Positions 1 to 12,648 are shown, numbered from the stretch's first letter. The stretch: 64,000 bases of DNA from Corbicula japonica (GCA_038501625.1 JAZAYU010000034.1:4057102-4121101); one strand, 5' to 3'. The notes: generated by a model not told the origin, from the sequence alone. Program-made: numbers and translations.

Positions 1-164
1 TCAGCCTGGATGTGACAGGGAGGTAACTATAGTGTTTTTGTTGTTATATAAACTATACTCTGATTTTACTCATTGAGCCAATTTACTTTTGTATGTATAG
101 ATATTTGGAAAAATCCACAAAATATGTAATGCTACTTATTTCAATCATAGTTCTTAATGTTAAG

Positions 165-1110
165 TTATAATCCCCCGTGGCTGGGGGATATAGGAATGGT
201 CTTCGTCTGTCCATTCTTCTGTGCGTGCATAATTCGTGTCCGGTCCATAACTTTTCAACCCCTAGAAGGAATTCCATGAAACTTTACTCAAATGTTCTCC
301 CCATCAAGATGACGTGCAGAACCCATGTTCCAACCTGGCTGGCTCAAGGTCAAGGTCACCAGTGGTGTTTGAAGATTTGAACCATGTATTTCGTGTCCGG
401 TTCATATCTTCTGAACCCCTAGAAGGAATTTTATGAAACTTTAGTCAAATGTTCTCCCCATGAAGATGACATGCAGAACCAATGTTCCAACCTGGCCGGC
501 TCAAGGTCAAGGTCACCGGTGGTGTTTGAAGATTTGAACCATGTATTTCGTGTCCGGTTCATATCTTCTGAACCCCTAGAAGGAATTTCATGAAACTTTA
601 GTCAAATGCTCAGCCCATGAAGACGATGTGCAGAATCCATGTTCCCACCTGGCCAGCTCAAGGTCAAGGTAACCAGTTATGTTTGAAGATTTGAACTATG
701 TATTTTGTGTCTGGTTCATATCTTTTGAACCCCTAGAATGAATATCATGAAACTTTTATCAAATGTTCAGCCCATCAAGATGATGTGCAGAACCCATGTT
801 CCAACCTGGCTGGCTCAAGGTCAAGGTCATTGAAGATTTAATCTATGTATTTTGTGTCCGGTTCATATCTTCTGAACCCCTGCAATGAATTTAATCAAAC
901 TTTAGTCAAATGTTCATTCCACCAAGATGATGTGCAGAACCCATGTTCCAACCTGGCCGGCTGAAGGTCAAGGTCACTAGTTGTCTTTGAAGGTTCATAT
1001 TTAACCATGTCTTTCATATTTGCTCCATAACTTCCAAACTTCTGGAGATATATTTGTTAATTTGCAATTAAGCATCCATAACCTTTCCAATATTCCTGCA
1101 TGCGGCTGGG
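165..1110. repeat. Tandem array, about 157-bp unit
   Basis: About five to six diverged units, each with ggctcaaggtcaaggtcacc, gaacccctagaaggaattt and caagatgacgtgcagaaccc. Both ends carry a related flank (ggctggggatat), so the array is probably the core of one interspersed element in the GPAA1 intron upstream of the first visible exon. Confidence 0.85.
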
Positions 1111-1482
1111 GATATTGCTCACGTTCCGACTGCCTTGTTCAGATTTGTGTAGGCCACACATTTTATTGCCAGTCATTGGTTAACTGGTCAAATTTGAAGT
1201 AAAGTGTTTGGTTTTTTTTGTAGTTTGGTGGCCTAATCATACGTTTTGTAAGACCTATGTATCAAGCTGTTATTCCTAATAATTTCAGCATGTTATGTTG
1301 TTGTTTTTTAAATTTAACACTAATTTTTATTTTCCTTCAAAAATGGCTAATTTGAATTTTAAAGTCAAAGTTAGCATTCAAGCTTATAAACGAGTTAATA
1401 ACTTTTATACTAATGTTGATGCAGCTTTACCCGTCACATCATATACAAATATTATCTCTTGCGCAACTAAGTGGGACCAAGA

Positions 1483-1556
1483 ATTGAACAGAGTAGATCC
1501 TGATCAGTTGTCATGGAGTTGCCAGCTGATCTGGATCCACACTGTTTGCACATGTG
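1483..1556. repeat. Short foldback repeat (gtagatcctgatcag family)
   Basis: An imperfect inverted repeat with arms like gtagatcctgatcag and ctgatctggatccacac. Relatives lie near 5536-5610, 6057-6187, 7602-7680, 7984-8049, 10481-10541, 19307-19366 and 32773-32828. It is a high-copy non-coding family, perhaps a small MITE; no coding capacity is seen. Confidence 0.7.
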
Positions 1557-1640
1557 ATAAACCTTGTATATTTGGAGTACCTTAAATGAATTCAAAACAG
1601 TTACAAACTTAAAAAATAATGGCATTTGAAATATTTTCAG

Positions 1641-1794
1641 AGTTGTGGAGGGAATCTTCCGAAGCTTGAACAATCTTCTGGAACGTTTTCACCAGTCTTT
1701 TTTCTTCTACATCCTGCCAGGAACAGAGCGATATGTCTCCATTGGACTCTATATGATACCTTTTGGTATCATGTGTGCAGCATCACTTGTCAAA
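1641..1794 (+). CDS. GPAA1: GPAA1 exon with conserved LNNLLER/HQSFF segment
   Basis: The acceptor is tttcag before 1641; the first base completes a codon begun upstream. The exon ends with a Lys codon, directly followed by ATATCCTTTT, which is the U12 donor consensus and not a GT donor. This is the most conserved GPAA1 block in the window, followed by a hydrophobic segment. Confidence 0.88.
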
Positions 1795-4700
1795 ATATCC
1801 TTTTAAAATTAGAAATGACCAAATTTAATTAAAAAGTAATGACCATATTTAATTGTGGATAATCAGATTTGTTCATTGAAATATTGATATTTAACATAGG
1901 TTTAAATAAATAAATGATTACATAGTTTGAAATATATGAATTTTAATTGTTAACTGGTAATATGCATCAGCATTAACCATTAACAGTGTTACGTTATTCA
2001 TGATAAACAGACATTTAAAACTACATTCTGTGATTTGCAATTTGATTGCGGAACCAAAATAACTGTTTATACTTGTTCATTAATGTACCTTTCTGGTTTT
2101 AAAGTTATTTAGATAATTCAGCATGGATAATTTTTGTAATAGTAAATAAATGGATGCTTAGAAATGCCCGCCCTGTGTCATGATATGTATTGAGAGCACT
2201 GGTGATATGCAGTCCTAGTTTATAAGGAAAAATCTGATCCAAGTTAAATTTTCTAAATTCCTGCAAATGTTTCCAAAACATCAATGTGCAATTAATAAAT
2301 GCTTAAGACAAAACTGCTCTTAGCACAATACTAGCTAGCATTTCAAAGGTCAGACCACATCTCTGACCTTACTTAAGTTAGTGTTATAGAGAAATGCTGT
2401 AATAAAATAACTAAAATATACACATGCATCCCAAAATTCCCTTCGCTTCTTTTCTTTTTACTTTTTGTGTCGCCTGCGATAGCAGGTGGACACGTAGTGA
2501 TCCTATTGTCTGTCGGTGTCGTCGCTTGTCAGCGTCTTCCGGTAGTCCCCCAGCTTTAACATGAAACTTAATGTTGCCTATAACTTTGAAAGTACTTGTC
2601 CTATTCACTTCATACTTGGCATATATCATCATCATGAACAGCAACATCGGTTACAACAAGAATGATACATGTAACACCTGTTTGACTATTTTTTGAGGTA
2701 TGCCCCTTTCAAATGCAACTTTAACATTTAACTTAATGTTGCCTATAACTTTAAAAGTACTTGTCCTATTCACGTCATAATTGGAATATATCATCACCAT
2801 GAACAGCAACAAGAATGATAACTCCTGTTTGACTATTTTTGAGTTATGCCTCTTTCAAATGCAGCTTTAATATGAAACTTAATGTTGCCTTTAACTTTGA
2901 AAGTATATGTCCTATTCACTTCATACTTGGAAGATATCATCACCAAGAACATTTACATCGGTTACAACAATAATGATAACTCCTGTTTGACTATTTTTGA
3001 GTTATTCCCCTTTTCGAATGCAACTTTAACATGAAACTTAATGTTGACTATTACTTTGGAAGTACTTGTCCTATTCACTTCATACTTTAAATATATCATC
3101 ATCATGACCAACAACATCGGTTACAACAAGAATGATCACTCCTGTTTGACTATTTTTGAGTTATGCCTCTTTCAAATGCAACTTTAACATGAAACTTAAT
3201 GTTGCCTTTAACTTTGAAAGTATATGTCCTATTCACTTCATACTTGGAATATATTATCAGGGCACGACAAATCCATTGCCCGGTGCCCGCGGGCTACCAC
3301 ATTCGACCCTGCGGACTACCAAAAAATTAGAGAGAGCGTCCGCCGGGCCACCTTAAAATTCCCATATTGGTTGCCCGACTTATCAACAGTTTCGAAATAT
3401 CCAATAAACTGGAAGTTTAGTTATGACACTTTGCGGAAAAAACAAACACGCGCTGGTAATTATCGATTTCGTCACCTTTGATCTCTTGCCTTCAATTAGT
3501 TGACAAATACGCACGTTCTGTTGAATACTATGTAATAATAGAGCGCGAGGATACAACGAAATTATGAGGTAATTTAATTTGTTTTGATTAGATCATCACG
3601 CTGTCAATTAACTAACCTGTTGATTTCTTTTTCACACTTTCGACTGACAAATTAAAATAACAATAATAATAAATAGAAGCAAAAATCAAAGCCAAAAATC
3701 GGCAAATAATAAGCGCAATTAAATAAAGGGAGGTAATAAAAAAGCAACATAATTTAGCAGTTTTATACAGGAACACAGTTACCTAAGTGTTGAAGCGAAA
3801 ATTTACTTAAAACATCAACATAGCAATTGCTGGTAGTCAATTTTTTATTTTTTTATTTTGGTCATCCAAAATATTTTCTGTATGTTTTATATGTATTTAA
3901 TGATAGCCATGAGGTCCTTATTCTGGATTATATTATTTTTATACCTAATTACGCAAATATTCCAGCAACATCAGACATGTATAATAAAATCTTATGTTGA
4001 TAACTAATAGATATTAAAACTACAAATAAAGTTATAGAATAAAGGAATACATGGACTGATTAAAAATAGAAAAACTGAACAGCATCAGCTGAAGATTTTT
4101 TATCAAGTAAAACAGAGGATATACAGTCAACAACAAAACACTGCATTGTAAAAAATCCCTCACTTTTTCATTCTCATCTTTCAGTTTTTAGAAACCAATC
4201 TCCCACCTAACGAGTTAAAAGGTTCACAGGTATGCATTAAAAATGTATTCTAACTATCATATTACTGCTACAGTTTTCCATACTACTATGATAAAGTAAA
4301 TCAAGTATTTTATCTTGGGTGTTTACTTTTAATAAGGTAATCCAAACACAATTACTGGTTTTATCTTTGGTGAAATGTGTATATATAATCATATTTATAG
4401 TAATAAATACGCGACCGGAAAGTCCGGGCTACCAAGCAAAAATCTTGGTAGCCCACTGGGCTACCAAATACTTTTAGGATTTGTCGTGCCCTGATATTAT
4501 CATCATGAACGATGCGATCAGTGAACAAGAATGATTACTCCTGTTTCAATTTTTTTATTTATGCCCCTTTCAAAGGAGACTTTAACATGAAAATGTGGCA
4601 TATACTTAAAAGTACTAGTTCTACTCATTTAATACTCGAAATATATCATCTTCATGAACAACGCCATTAGTGGCAACAAGAATGATAAGTCCTGTTTAAA

Positions 4701-7700
4701 TATTTTATGAGTTATGTCCCTTTCACATGTAACTTTAACATTTACTTAATGTTGCCTATAAATTTGAAAGTGCTTTTCCTTTTTACTTAATACTTGGAAT
4801 ATAATTGTATTATATTATCATCTGCATGCGAATAGCCATTGATGAAAACAAGAATGATAACCCAGATTTCACCATATTTAGTTAAGCCCCTATTGAATGC
4901 AATTGAGGTGACATGTGTGTTCCTTGGAACACCAAAATCTAGTGTAGTATTGCAATCAACTTGAATTAAATCTTTTTATCATATATGATTTAATATAGGC
5001 CCACATTTCAACTTTTTGCTGGCAGGCGACACATGTCTTCTGCGGAACACCAAATTCTAGTTTTGTATTTTAAATTATCAGAAACATAAATGGGTGATTT
5101 CTGGACAGTTCTGAAAGAATCTTATTTGTTGGATTTAAACAGTAGTATTTATTTTACACATAATTTGAGCAGATGTTGCCAAAACATCTTTGTGCATATA
5201 TAAGGGCTGATCCTGCAGTCCATATAACAAGCATCTTTTTAACAAGATTTCTTAACTTGAAGCAAGCTATTGCATTGTGGGTTAGTCTTGATCCAACAAC
5301 TAGGCCTCAAGCTGATAAAGAGAACAAAGAGAAGGATGGAGAAGGTGTGCAGGAAACACAGAAGAATGAAGAAGAAACAGGAGAGAAACTGAATAAAACA
5401 AGTCTGAACAAACTGGTAGAAGAAGAACAAGAGCTTGACATGGTAAGGGTCTTGAATATGTTAGTTATTGAGTAAGCACGCAGCCATAATCCTTTATTCC
5501 ATATACTGTAAACAACTTTTATCGCATGTGTGAACAGAGTAGATACATGCTGTCTGATCAGGATCTTCACTGTTAACATTGGGTTATATCTGACCAGGAA
5601 GTAAACATTGAAGATCCCGATCGGATGGCACAGGTGTGCCATTCCCTGATACAGATCTAAAATGTTCACACATGGAATACTAGTGGTATACATGTAGGTT
5701 GTAAAGAGTTAAAGATTCAGATACAACTTAAAAAGTCAGCATTATTACACTTGTCAAGATTTCATTTGCCTAATTTATATGCAAAACCTTTGACCCTTGA
5801 AGTTTCAGATAGGATCTTGAAGGCAGTGAGTCAGAGAAACATTCCTGTTTGTTTTTAATTGTGTATTTTATTTCTTTATTGACAATTGAAGATGTTATGA
5901 ACAACTGATATATATTATCATATTTTTCAAGTAAAGCAAACATTCTAAATTTGTATTGAATTAAATATTGCTGACTTAAAGTATTAAGTTTATGATTTTC
6001 TGATATTACCCTTTCCTTCATATACACTCATATACACTCAATTTATTGCATGTAGGAACAGTGTAGATCCAGATCAGTTGAACTGTTCGTTTGTTGGTCA
6101 TAAATAATTAATAAATTAAAAGTAAACAGTGCAGATCCTGATGAGACGGCACAGATGTACTGGCTGATCTTGATTTACCCTGTTCCCACACACCATAATG
6201 GTGTATATATTGAGGAAAAGGTTAAAATGTCATCAATATGCTAGTATTTAAGACAGGTATTTTCTTGTTTATGATGTAGGAAGAGAGCAACACGGGGTTT
6301 GTGACTGTTGTACCTCTCCTGATGAGCAGCGTCATCATGTCTTTGTTGTGTTACGCCGGACCAGACCTGATGTCCAGTATTGCAGCACCTTTCAAGATGA
6401 ACATAGAAGATGGTGTTTTCTATGGATTCCTGGCCCTCTTTACAGCATCACTCATGTTTCCTAGAATGGTGGCAAGGTATTGTTAAAATGATATAACAAT
6501 TCATGTGTAAGTCAATTTATTTTATGCTTTTCAGTGAATTATAGAATTTTCCCGGTGAAATAAAGTGGTATTTCACTGTTTTTTAACAGTGGAATATCAT
6601 TTTTATTTTCACTGATTTTTTCACGTTGGTTCCCAAACGCACATAACATACCAAATGAGAACGTTTAGAAAACGGGCTCAAATTTGTATATTTGATGCCA
6701 TGATGTCAGGTAATAAACAAGCAATGTTCGCGCCATTTCTTGCAACTTTTCTGTCTAATTTATGCAAATTTTGCACTAAACGCATAAAATAAAAAGAAAG
6801 TTTGTTTTTACCAGCGAAAGATAGAAATATATTTCACTCGTGAACTCCGGAATTATGTACTTTGCCACTCATGAAAATACAAATTCCGGAGCTCACTTGG
6901 TGAAATATATTTCTATCTTACACTGGTAAAAACAAATATCCTCTGTCTTCTAGTGAGCCCGGATGAGAGGTGGATAATAATGTGGCATCATAATGATTAT
7001 ATTTCACATGGGTTTAAAAAGTGCATATTTTGCGCTGAGGTAAATGTATCAACTTAAACCCCAGCGAAAACACACCATATAATCCCATGTTTAAATAGAT
7101 AACTATTGTTGCCTGAATTTATGCCTGTGCAGATATATCATTTATGGCTTTTCCTTGAAAATTCATCCCTGTGAAGTTTAATGATACACTGGCATTTGAT
7201 TTCTGTGATGATTTCCTTGCTAAAACAGATTGCTGGATCGATCATATTCCAGCTTCATTCAGAGATCAGACTAGAGTACTGGTCTGGAGGTTAAATATCT
7301 GAGATTGGAAACCAGTCTCAAATATCAAGCATCTGATTGGCTGAAATGGTGACCAGTGGCCATTTCAGCCAATCAGATGCTTGAGATTTGAGACTGGTTT
7401 CCATGCTCAGTTTTATAACCTTGGGCACTGATTAGAACCAATGAGACCTGCTACATTCATTTACCATTTACTATTTATTTCTCCATGTGATGCCATGGCC
7501 TTTATCCCAAGGACAGCAAGGGTAGATCCAGATTAGCCTACATATCCATGCAATCTGATGAGAACCAACACTGTTTGCTTTTAGATTTGTTTATATGTAT
7601 TATTTCTGTCCAAAAAGGGAAAGAGTAGATTCTGATAGCCTGCTTAGATGTACTAGCTGATCTGGATCTGAACTGATCACACATTGAGTAAAACAGTATC

Positions 7701-9821
7701 CATGGAATAACCTGTTAAGTATGCTCAATACACTAAATGAAAATTAAAACAAACTGGTTTGAAAATAATGTGGGGTATGCTTACAGTACTTATATCCATT
7801 TCAGTCTAATTACAATATTGAATGGATTAAACAGCATGTCAGTGTAATTTGAAGCTTGAACTGAACAACAGAAGAACAGAATAGCTAAACCCTTTACTCT
7901 GCATATACGTGTATAGGCACGGATGTGCCAGGTGATCTGGAACTACACTGGTCCCTTCTTGGTCAGAAATAACTGACTGAAAGCAAACGGTGTAGATCCT
8001 GATAAGACAGCATTGATGGGCCAGCTGATCTGGATCTACACTGTTTGCCATGGGATAGCCCCCATATCCCATGGAGTCAAGGGTTAATTTTGTTTAGAAG
8101 ATGACTTCTAGTGGGTATTTTATTAAAAGCAAAATAAGAGACAGAGAACCATTTACAGGGAAGGACTTTGAAGGAGACTTGGGAACTTCTTCCTGTGCTC
8201 AGCTAATGGAAAATTTGTTCTCTATAAGTTTTACACTGAAATTCAAATCTTAGTTGACTTCTCCATAAAAATGAAAAAAGTTCTTCTTGTTCTGAGAACC
8301 TAACTTAAGCAGATCCCTGTGCCCAAGATCATAAAACAAAATCTGGAGATCAGTCTCAAATCTCAAGCATCTGATTGGCTGAAATGGCGACCAGTCGCCA
8401 TTTCAGCCAATCAGATCCTTGAGATTTGAGACTGATCTCAAAACTTAGGTTTATGATCTTGGGCCCTTGTTGCCAGCAGAGCCTCAGTTTTTTCCTCTTT
8501 TTTTTAGTAAATGATACTAAATCATATATTTGTGTTATGTTTAGGAGAACAGCTGAGGACAAGAGGCTCGTGTTTGACTGGGTTCTGCTGAAGGCCATCA
8601 CCCTGATATTCCAGTCACTCATCTTGTTTGCTCTGGCACTGATGAATATTTCACTGGCTTTCTTCCTCGCAGTATTGTTTGTTCCAGTGTCAGTTGTTGT
8701 ACATCCATCCAAAAACAGGTATGACAATCAACAGTAGCATAATTAGTTTATATCTGCTAATTATTATGTTCATTATAGGTTAGTCAGAGATAAGACCCCA
8801 AGGTTAATAATATGAGATTTAAAACCAATCTTACATCTTCGGATTGCTGGGCACAAGTTTATAAAACTAAAACTGGAGACCAGTCTCAAATCTCAGGTAT
8901 TGAATAAGTTAAAATGAAGACTAATTATATCCTTGAGATTTAAGACTAGTCTCCATTTCAGCCAATCAGGTGCCCTTTTAACCAGTCAGTTGCTTGAGAT
9001 TTGAGACTCATCTCCATTTCAACCACTTAGGATTTAAGACTGCATGAAGTCTCCATTTTAACCAGACAGATGCTTGAGATTTGAAACTATTCTCTAATCT
9101 CAGTTTTATGATCTTGGGTCCAGTTGGATTATACTGAGACAAAGTATAACTAGCAAACTTGAAAAGTATAGAAAAAACCCTTTTAAGACCACCATTTCAC
9201 AGTTGCATTTTACAGTGTTGTGATATTTCCTTCCCCTAAAATAAAGACCACTTGTTTAAAGTGTCAAAAATGGTCTTAGTAAGAAGTTGTATACAGGTAT
9301 ATTGTATTTCGGGCAAAGTAAGAAGTCGGATCAAGGTATATTGTATTATGGGCTAACATGGTATATTGGATGCATTGTATTTCATGGTAAATCAGGGGTA
9401 TTGCTGCCCCATTTAATGGATGAGAATTCAATTTATCCTTGGTCTATCTCAAGTTATTACATGTATTTTCTCCTGATTACAACTGGCTGAATATTTGACA
9501 TGCGAAGGGCTTAACTAACCTTTGGTTTGAACATGCAGTGTTCTGAATTACAGATTATCCAGATGGGGACAGAAGCTGTTGCTGCTGCTGATATCTCCAC
9601 TCGGCATCGTCTTCACAGCCGCTCTCATCTCTAGTCTGGACCAGGAATATAAAGACTACTTTCAGTTGTTGTCTAACTCATGGAGCACACTCAGTCATGG
9701 ACTGCTACTGTGTATGGTGGACAAATTCTTCTTTGGAAGCTGGATGTTTACACTGTTCAGTTTTGCTATCTTACCAAACTGGTTAACTTTGTGGGGTATA
9801 TCATTCTGTGAGGCTGTTTGA
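1641..9821 (+). CDS. GPAA1: GPAA1, GPI-anchor transamidase subunit (C-terminal part, five exons)
   Basis: GPAA1 is a multi-pass ER membrane subunit of the GPI transamidase, which swaps the C-terminal signal of precursor proteins for a GPI anchor. I read coding exons 1641-1794, 5263-5442, 6280-6476, 8545-8718 and 9539-9821; frames join cleanly and end at TGA. The first exon holds the well conserved stretch containing [19 protein letters not shown]. Later exons encode hydrophobic segments typical of the C-terminal membrane half ([45 protein letters not shown]), in the same order as in animal GPAA1. A charged, Glu/Lys-rich loop of about 45 residues sits in the second exon. The N-terminal luminal domain is off the left edge. 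The first intron is U12-like. Identification rests on remembered family similarity and is strong. Confidence 0.9.
2467..5062 (+). mobile_element. Non-autonomous element with internal ~145-bp tandem units
   Basis: It begins tgtcgcctgcgatagcagg and ends around ggcaggcgacacatgt, which gives short inverted ends (gtcgcctgc / gcaggcgac). The body is about six tandem units containing ctttaacatgaaacttaatg and actcctgtttgactattttt. It is interrupted by a separate element at 3258-4493. A one-unit relative lies at 37,126-37,400, so the internal unit number varies between copies. Confidence 0.8.
3258..4493. mobile_element. hAT-like non-autonomous DNA transposon
   Basis: Terminal inverted repeats are CAGGGCACGACAAATCC and its reverse complement. 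The flank ATATTAT(C) is repeated on both sides (3251-3258 and 4494-4501), a 7-8 bp target duplication. CAGGG ends with 8-bp duplications are typical of hAT elements. About 1.24 kb, with no transposase reading frame. Inner repeats (gggctacca) form further inverted pairs. Confidence 0.8.
5263..5442 (+). CDS. GPAA1: GPAA1 exon, end of a membrane segment plus charged loop
   Basis: Sixty codons, phase 0 at both ends, with donor gtaagg. It encodes [11 protein letters not shown] followed by a highly charged Lys/Glu/Gln-rich stretch, most likely an extramembrane loop between two helices of GPAA1. Confidence 0.82.
6280..6476 (+). CDS. GPAA1: GPAA1 exon with two hydrophobic segments
   Basis: The acceptor is gatgtag and the donor AG|gtattg. 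It encodes a helix around [20 protein letters not shown] and a second around [15 protein letters not shown], matching the mid C-terminal membrane region of the family. Confidence 0.88.
6808..6937. repeat. Foldback repeat with 50-bp arms
   Basis: The left arm runs ttaccagcgaaagatagaaa to actccggaatt; the right arm is its imperfect reverse complement ending tctatcttacactggtaa. It lies in a GPAA1 intron. Confidence 0.7.
7297..7430. repeat. Foldback MITE-like element (caatcagatgcttgagattt family)
   Basis: A near-perfect palindrome built on ttggctgaaatgg and its complement. Other copies are 8321-8464, degenerate pieces at 8820-9125, 29,156-29,305, 54,247-54,385, 54,585-54,729, about 56,820-56,960, and half copies at 37,851-37,928 and 58,758-58,829. 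Confidence 0.8.
8321..8464. repeat. Foldback MITE-like element, full-length copy
   Basis: A 144-bp palindrome with ends gcccaagatcataaaac and gtttatgatcttgggc. It sits about 80 bases upstream of a GPAA1 exon. Confidence 0.82.
8545..8718 (+). CDS. GPAA1: GPAA1 exon with NISLAFFLA helix
   Basis: The acceptor is atgtttag; the first G completes an Arg codon split across the intron. The motif N-[FI]-SL-[GA]-F-L in a long hydrophobic helix is characteristic of GPAA1. The donor is AG|gtatga. Confidence 0.9.
9539..9821 (+). CDS. GPAA1: GPAA1 terminal exon
   Basis: The acceptor is acatgcag. The exon encodes the last two membrane helices ([17 protein letters not shown] and [16 protein letters not shown]) and stops at TGA after CEAV. 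A slightly later AG, in gaattacag, is possible but would remove a few residues only. Confidence 0.88.
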
Positions 9822-11907
9822 TGCATTGAACAGAAGTGTGTTTTGAGCATAGTACAGTAGTGTACTTTGAACACAGTACAGTATTGTATTTTGAGCAGCT
9901 GAAAAGAAATCTCACCGAAGATATCATGTACAGTGGAAACACTAAAGCCACATTTTACCTGTCTTGCTTTACAGCTTACACCAGTCTCAGTAATTTTAAC
10001 ATGAAATGTAGGAATGCTAGTATGAAATGTGTGGTGTGCGGGTAGAATCTAGTTTAGCGGACCCCGGATGTTCAAAACACAAAAAGCTCAGCGGCGTTTG
10101 AGTGAGAGAGCAGTAGCCCCCATTTAAACTCACTGTGAAATTTGTTTGGCCCATTACACCAGAATTTTCTCACAAGCATTATCATGAGATACTCTTCACT
10201 TAAAATGTTGGGAAGTTGGGGTCTGCTAAACTAGATGTGTCCTGGTAAGTGTTTTAGAATGTCATTTTGCTGGATAAGACATCATACTCTCCAGCTGTAT
10301 AACATGATATTCATATTACATGTACTGGACAACCTTTTTTTCTATATATTTTCTGTAAAACATTTACAATTTTTTGCTTTGTAAACTTTGAAAAATTTGC
10401 ACAGAATGTTTGATATTTCAAGATCAGCAGGCACATCCGTCCGCTTTCTGATTCGTTTGGTTATTCTGACCAAAATGCGACCAGTGCAGATCCTGATAAG
10501 ATGGCAAGAATGTGCTGGCTGATCTGGATCTACACTGGTTGCATGTGCATAAAAAAGTGAAAATTTGAAGGAATAGATATGGGAATGTGTTACATATACT
10601 GATGATCGACTGTCCTTCAGAACATGCCTGTAAAGTTCTGCTGGAGAATGCAGATTTAACTGTATGTATTGTAATTAAAAATAGCTGTAATTTTGCATTC
10701 ATTCTGTGAGTCCGGTAGCAGAATAACACACATTTTGGTATAACTTTATAGCTTGTGTGATTGCAGACATGAGTTTTGGTATTTAGTGAATCAACAAAAA
10801 TCTGGCTTCATTTCATAGTATGCCACTTTTATACCACTTCTGTTAAAAATGTACAAGAAAATGATTTTAAGATTTGCTTCAATGTTGGACTTCAAACATA
10901 CTGTCACCTGAGTGCGTAAATCTCCTTATTTCAATGGTACTACTACCTTTTTTGCACTAAGGTGATGATATGGCTCATTGGCATGCAGTCAACTACACTG
11001 TACCAAAATTAAAGAGTGTATGTTTGATGATTCGATTCAACTAATACAGTCCAGATCTGTTTTCCCCTTTGCACCTTTTTGTGCCACTTGTTATAGGTAA
11101 TATGAATATATTATATATTGTGTTTGAGCTTTTGATCAAATATATATATTTGCAGAAGAAACATTCCCAATATCACCCTTAGGGTATTTCATAAAACGGT
11201 TTATTGTATATATGTGTGATTATGTATTTCAAGCTACATCTGCAAGCAGTCAGTTATCCATTTTATCACCGTAAAGAAAGATTTCCATGATATATTCTCT
11301 GGGTCATAAAAGACTTTTCTACATGTACTTTGAGTGAATATGCATTTATTTATGTTCTTTGTTGTTGTATGGTGCAATTAAATCTTTGTAGAACAATTCA
11401 GTTTATTTGTTTATTTGTGATTCAGTTTGAACATTTCATTACAGTTTTACTCATTAGCATTGTTAGGTATCTTTGAACCTTGACCTCAAAGACCCAGCAA
11501 CATTTAATATAATTTATTTAATGTCACAAATAGATCTATATGCACTTGATATTGTTCACAAGTTTGAAGTTTCCTGTTATTATTATGAAAACTTTAGAAT
11601 TAAAATTCGGCGTCCTAAGATTTTTAGGAACAATGCCCATCTACCCCAACATCGACTATTAAATATGCATAGTAGGCAATTGGGCAAAGCCACACAAAAA
11701 TGTCCCAAAACACTGCCGAACACGTGATGCTTTTCAAATCACGCCCACCTTCCAAATATAATGGAAGGAGCCAGAAAAAAATATGTCGCGCAAATCAACA
11801 TTTAATGCCGAACATAATTAGGTTAAAAGTTAAAAAGATGTACAAAAAAGATCGACCAGCTACGTCATACACATTAATTTCAAGACAAATTGAACCGTCC
11901 ACATATC
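9822..11907. other. Intergenic, GPAA1 3' UTR and beyond
   Basis: No coding region recognised. It begins with the GPAA1 3' UTR; ATTAAA near 11,377 is one possible poly(A) signal among several. A short tandem repeat (gtacagtagtgtactttga type) lies at 9840-9900 and a gtagatcctgatcag-family foldback at 10,481-10,541. Confidence 0.5.
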
Positions 11908-12110
11908 TTAACCGGCTCGACCGCTGATATCCTCAAAGGCACCCAGGACCCACTGACTATACTTATGTCCGTGGGGGTTGATCTGCTCCGGATAAGGCGG
12001 TGGTGGATGCTGGGATAGCGCAACTTCAGAATAATCTGTTTCGACTTGGAAAAAAATTGGCGGCTGTTTTCCGATTCGACAGTTTACGTTGTTTATCTTT
12101 TTGGGATACT
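11908..12110 (-). pseudogene. Paralogue tail exon, frameshifted
   Basis: The acceptor gtggtaatttcag is identical to that of the intact gene. The first residues EYPKKINNVN are shared. Later the frame is shifted by one base relative to the intact tail, so the conserved VPLR-SAVE stretch is present in DNA but read out of frame. A proline run (HPPPPYPE) parallels the proline run of the intact tail. Confidence 0.75.
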
Positions 12111-12572
12111 CTGAAATTACCACATGCTTTAAGTTTCTGTCAACAAAATTACCTTTCAAGTACAAAGTTGTGCAACCGTGAATTAAAAAACTGATTTAAG
12201 TATAACTTTCTAATAAAAAATCCATTCTACAATCATCAATAGAAAATATATGGATTTCAATAATATAGCCTATTATAGTTAAACAAGAAATATCTTTAAA
12301 AAAGATAAACGGCGTTGATGGAAAAGATTTTTATATATAAGTAAAGAAAGAAAGAAATAAAGACCGTGCAAAAATTTCGTCTGGTGATAATACGTTGATT
12401 AAAGAAGACTGTCTAACATTAACTGTACATTCAGTTTCAATAAAATACCTCTTGTAGAGTTAGCACTAATGATGAATAAATGTCATTAAAATACAATAAA
12501 TGAAAATAATAACAACTTGTTACAAGAGCGAAATCTACCAACTTTTACGTAAATTAACTTTAAAAGAAAGTG

Positions 12573-12648
12573 TCCCTCCCGAGTATTGAACCCGGGGCCT
12601 CCGCTTGAGAGGCGAGTGTGATAACCACTACACCAAGGCGTTTTGAAT
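12573..12648 (-). tRNA. tRNA-Glu-like sequence (probable pseudogene)
   Basis: On the minus strand there is an A-box-like tggtgtagtggttatcac, an anticodon loop ctctcaa (CTC, Glu) and a T-arm ggttcaatact. The acceptor ends do not pair and the B box is altered, so it is probably a tRNA pseudogene or SINE head. Confidence 0.4.

Larger units (their letters stand above)
1795..5262 (+). other. Putative U12-type (AT-AG) intron of GPAA1
   Basis: The intron starts ATATCCTTTT, an exact match to the minor-spliceosome 5' splice site, and ends in AG after TTTCTTAAC at 5248-5256, a near-perfect U12 branch-site match. Joining across it is phase 0 and gives SLVK then QAIALW, with the same spacing as I remember for vertebrate GPAA1. 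No U2-type donor/acceptor pair gives as good a protein. The branch A to AG distance, about 7 bases, is on the short side. The intron holds a tandem-repeat element and a hAT-like insertion. Confidence 0.7.

Noticed and set aside
8356..8727. Minus-strand frame of 123 codons
   Set aside because: It overlaps a foldback repeat and is antisense to a clear GPAA1 exon.
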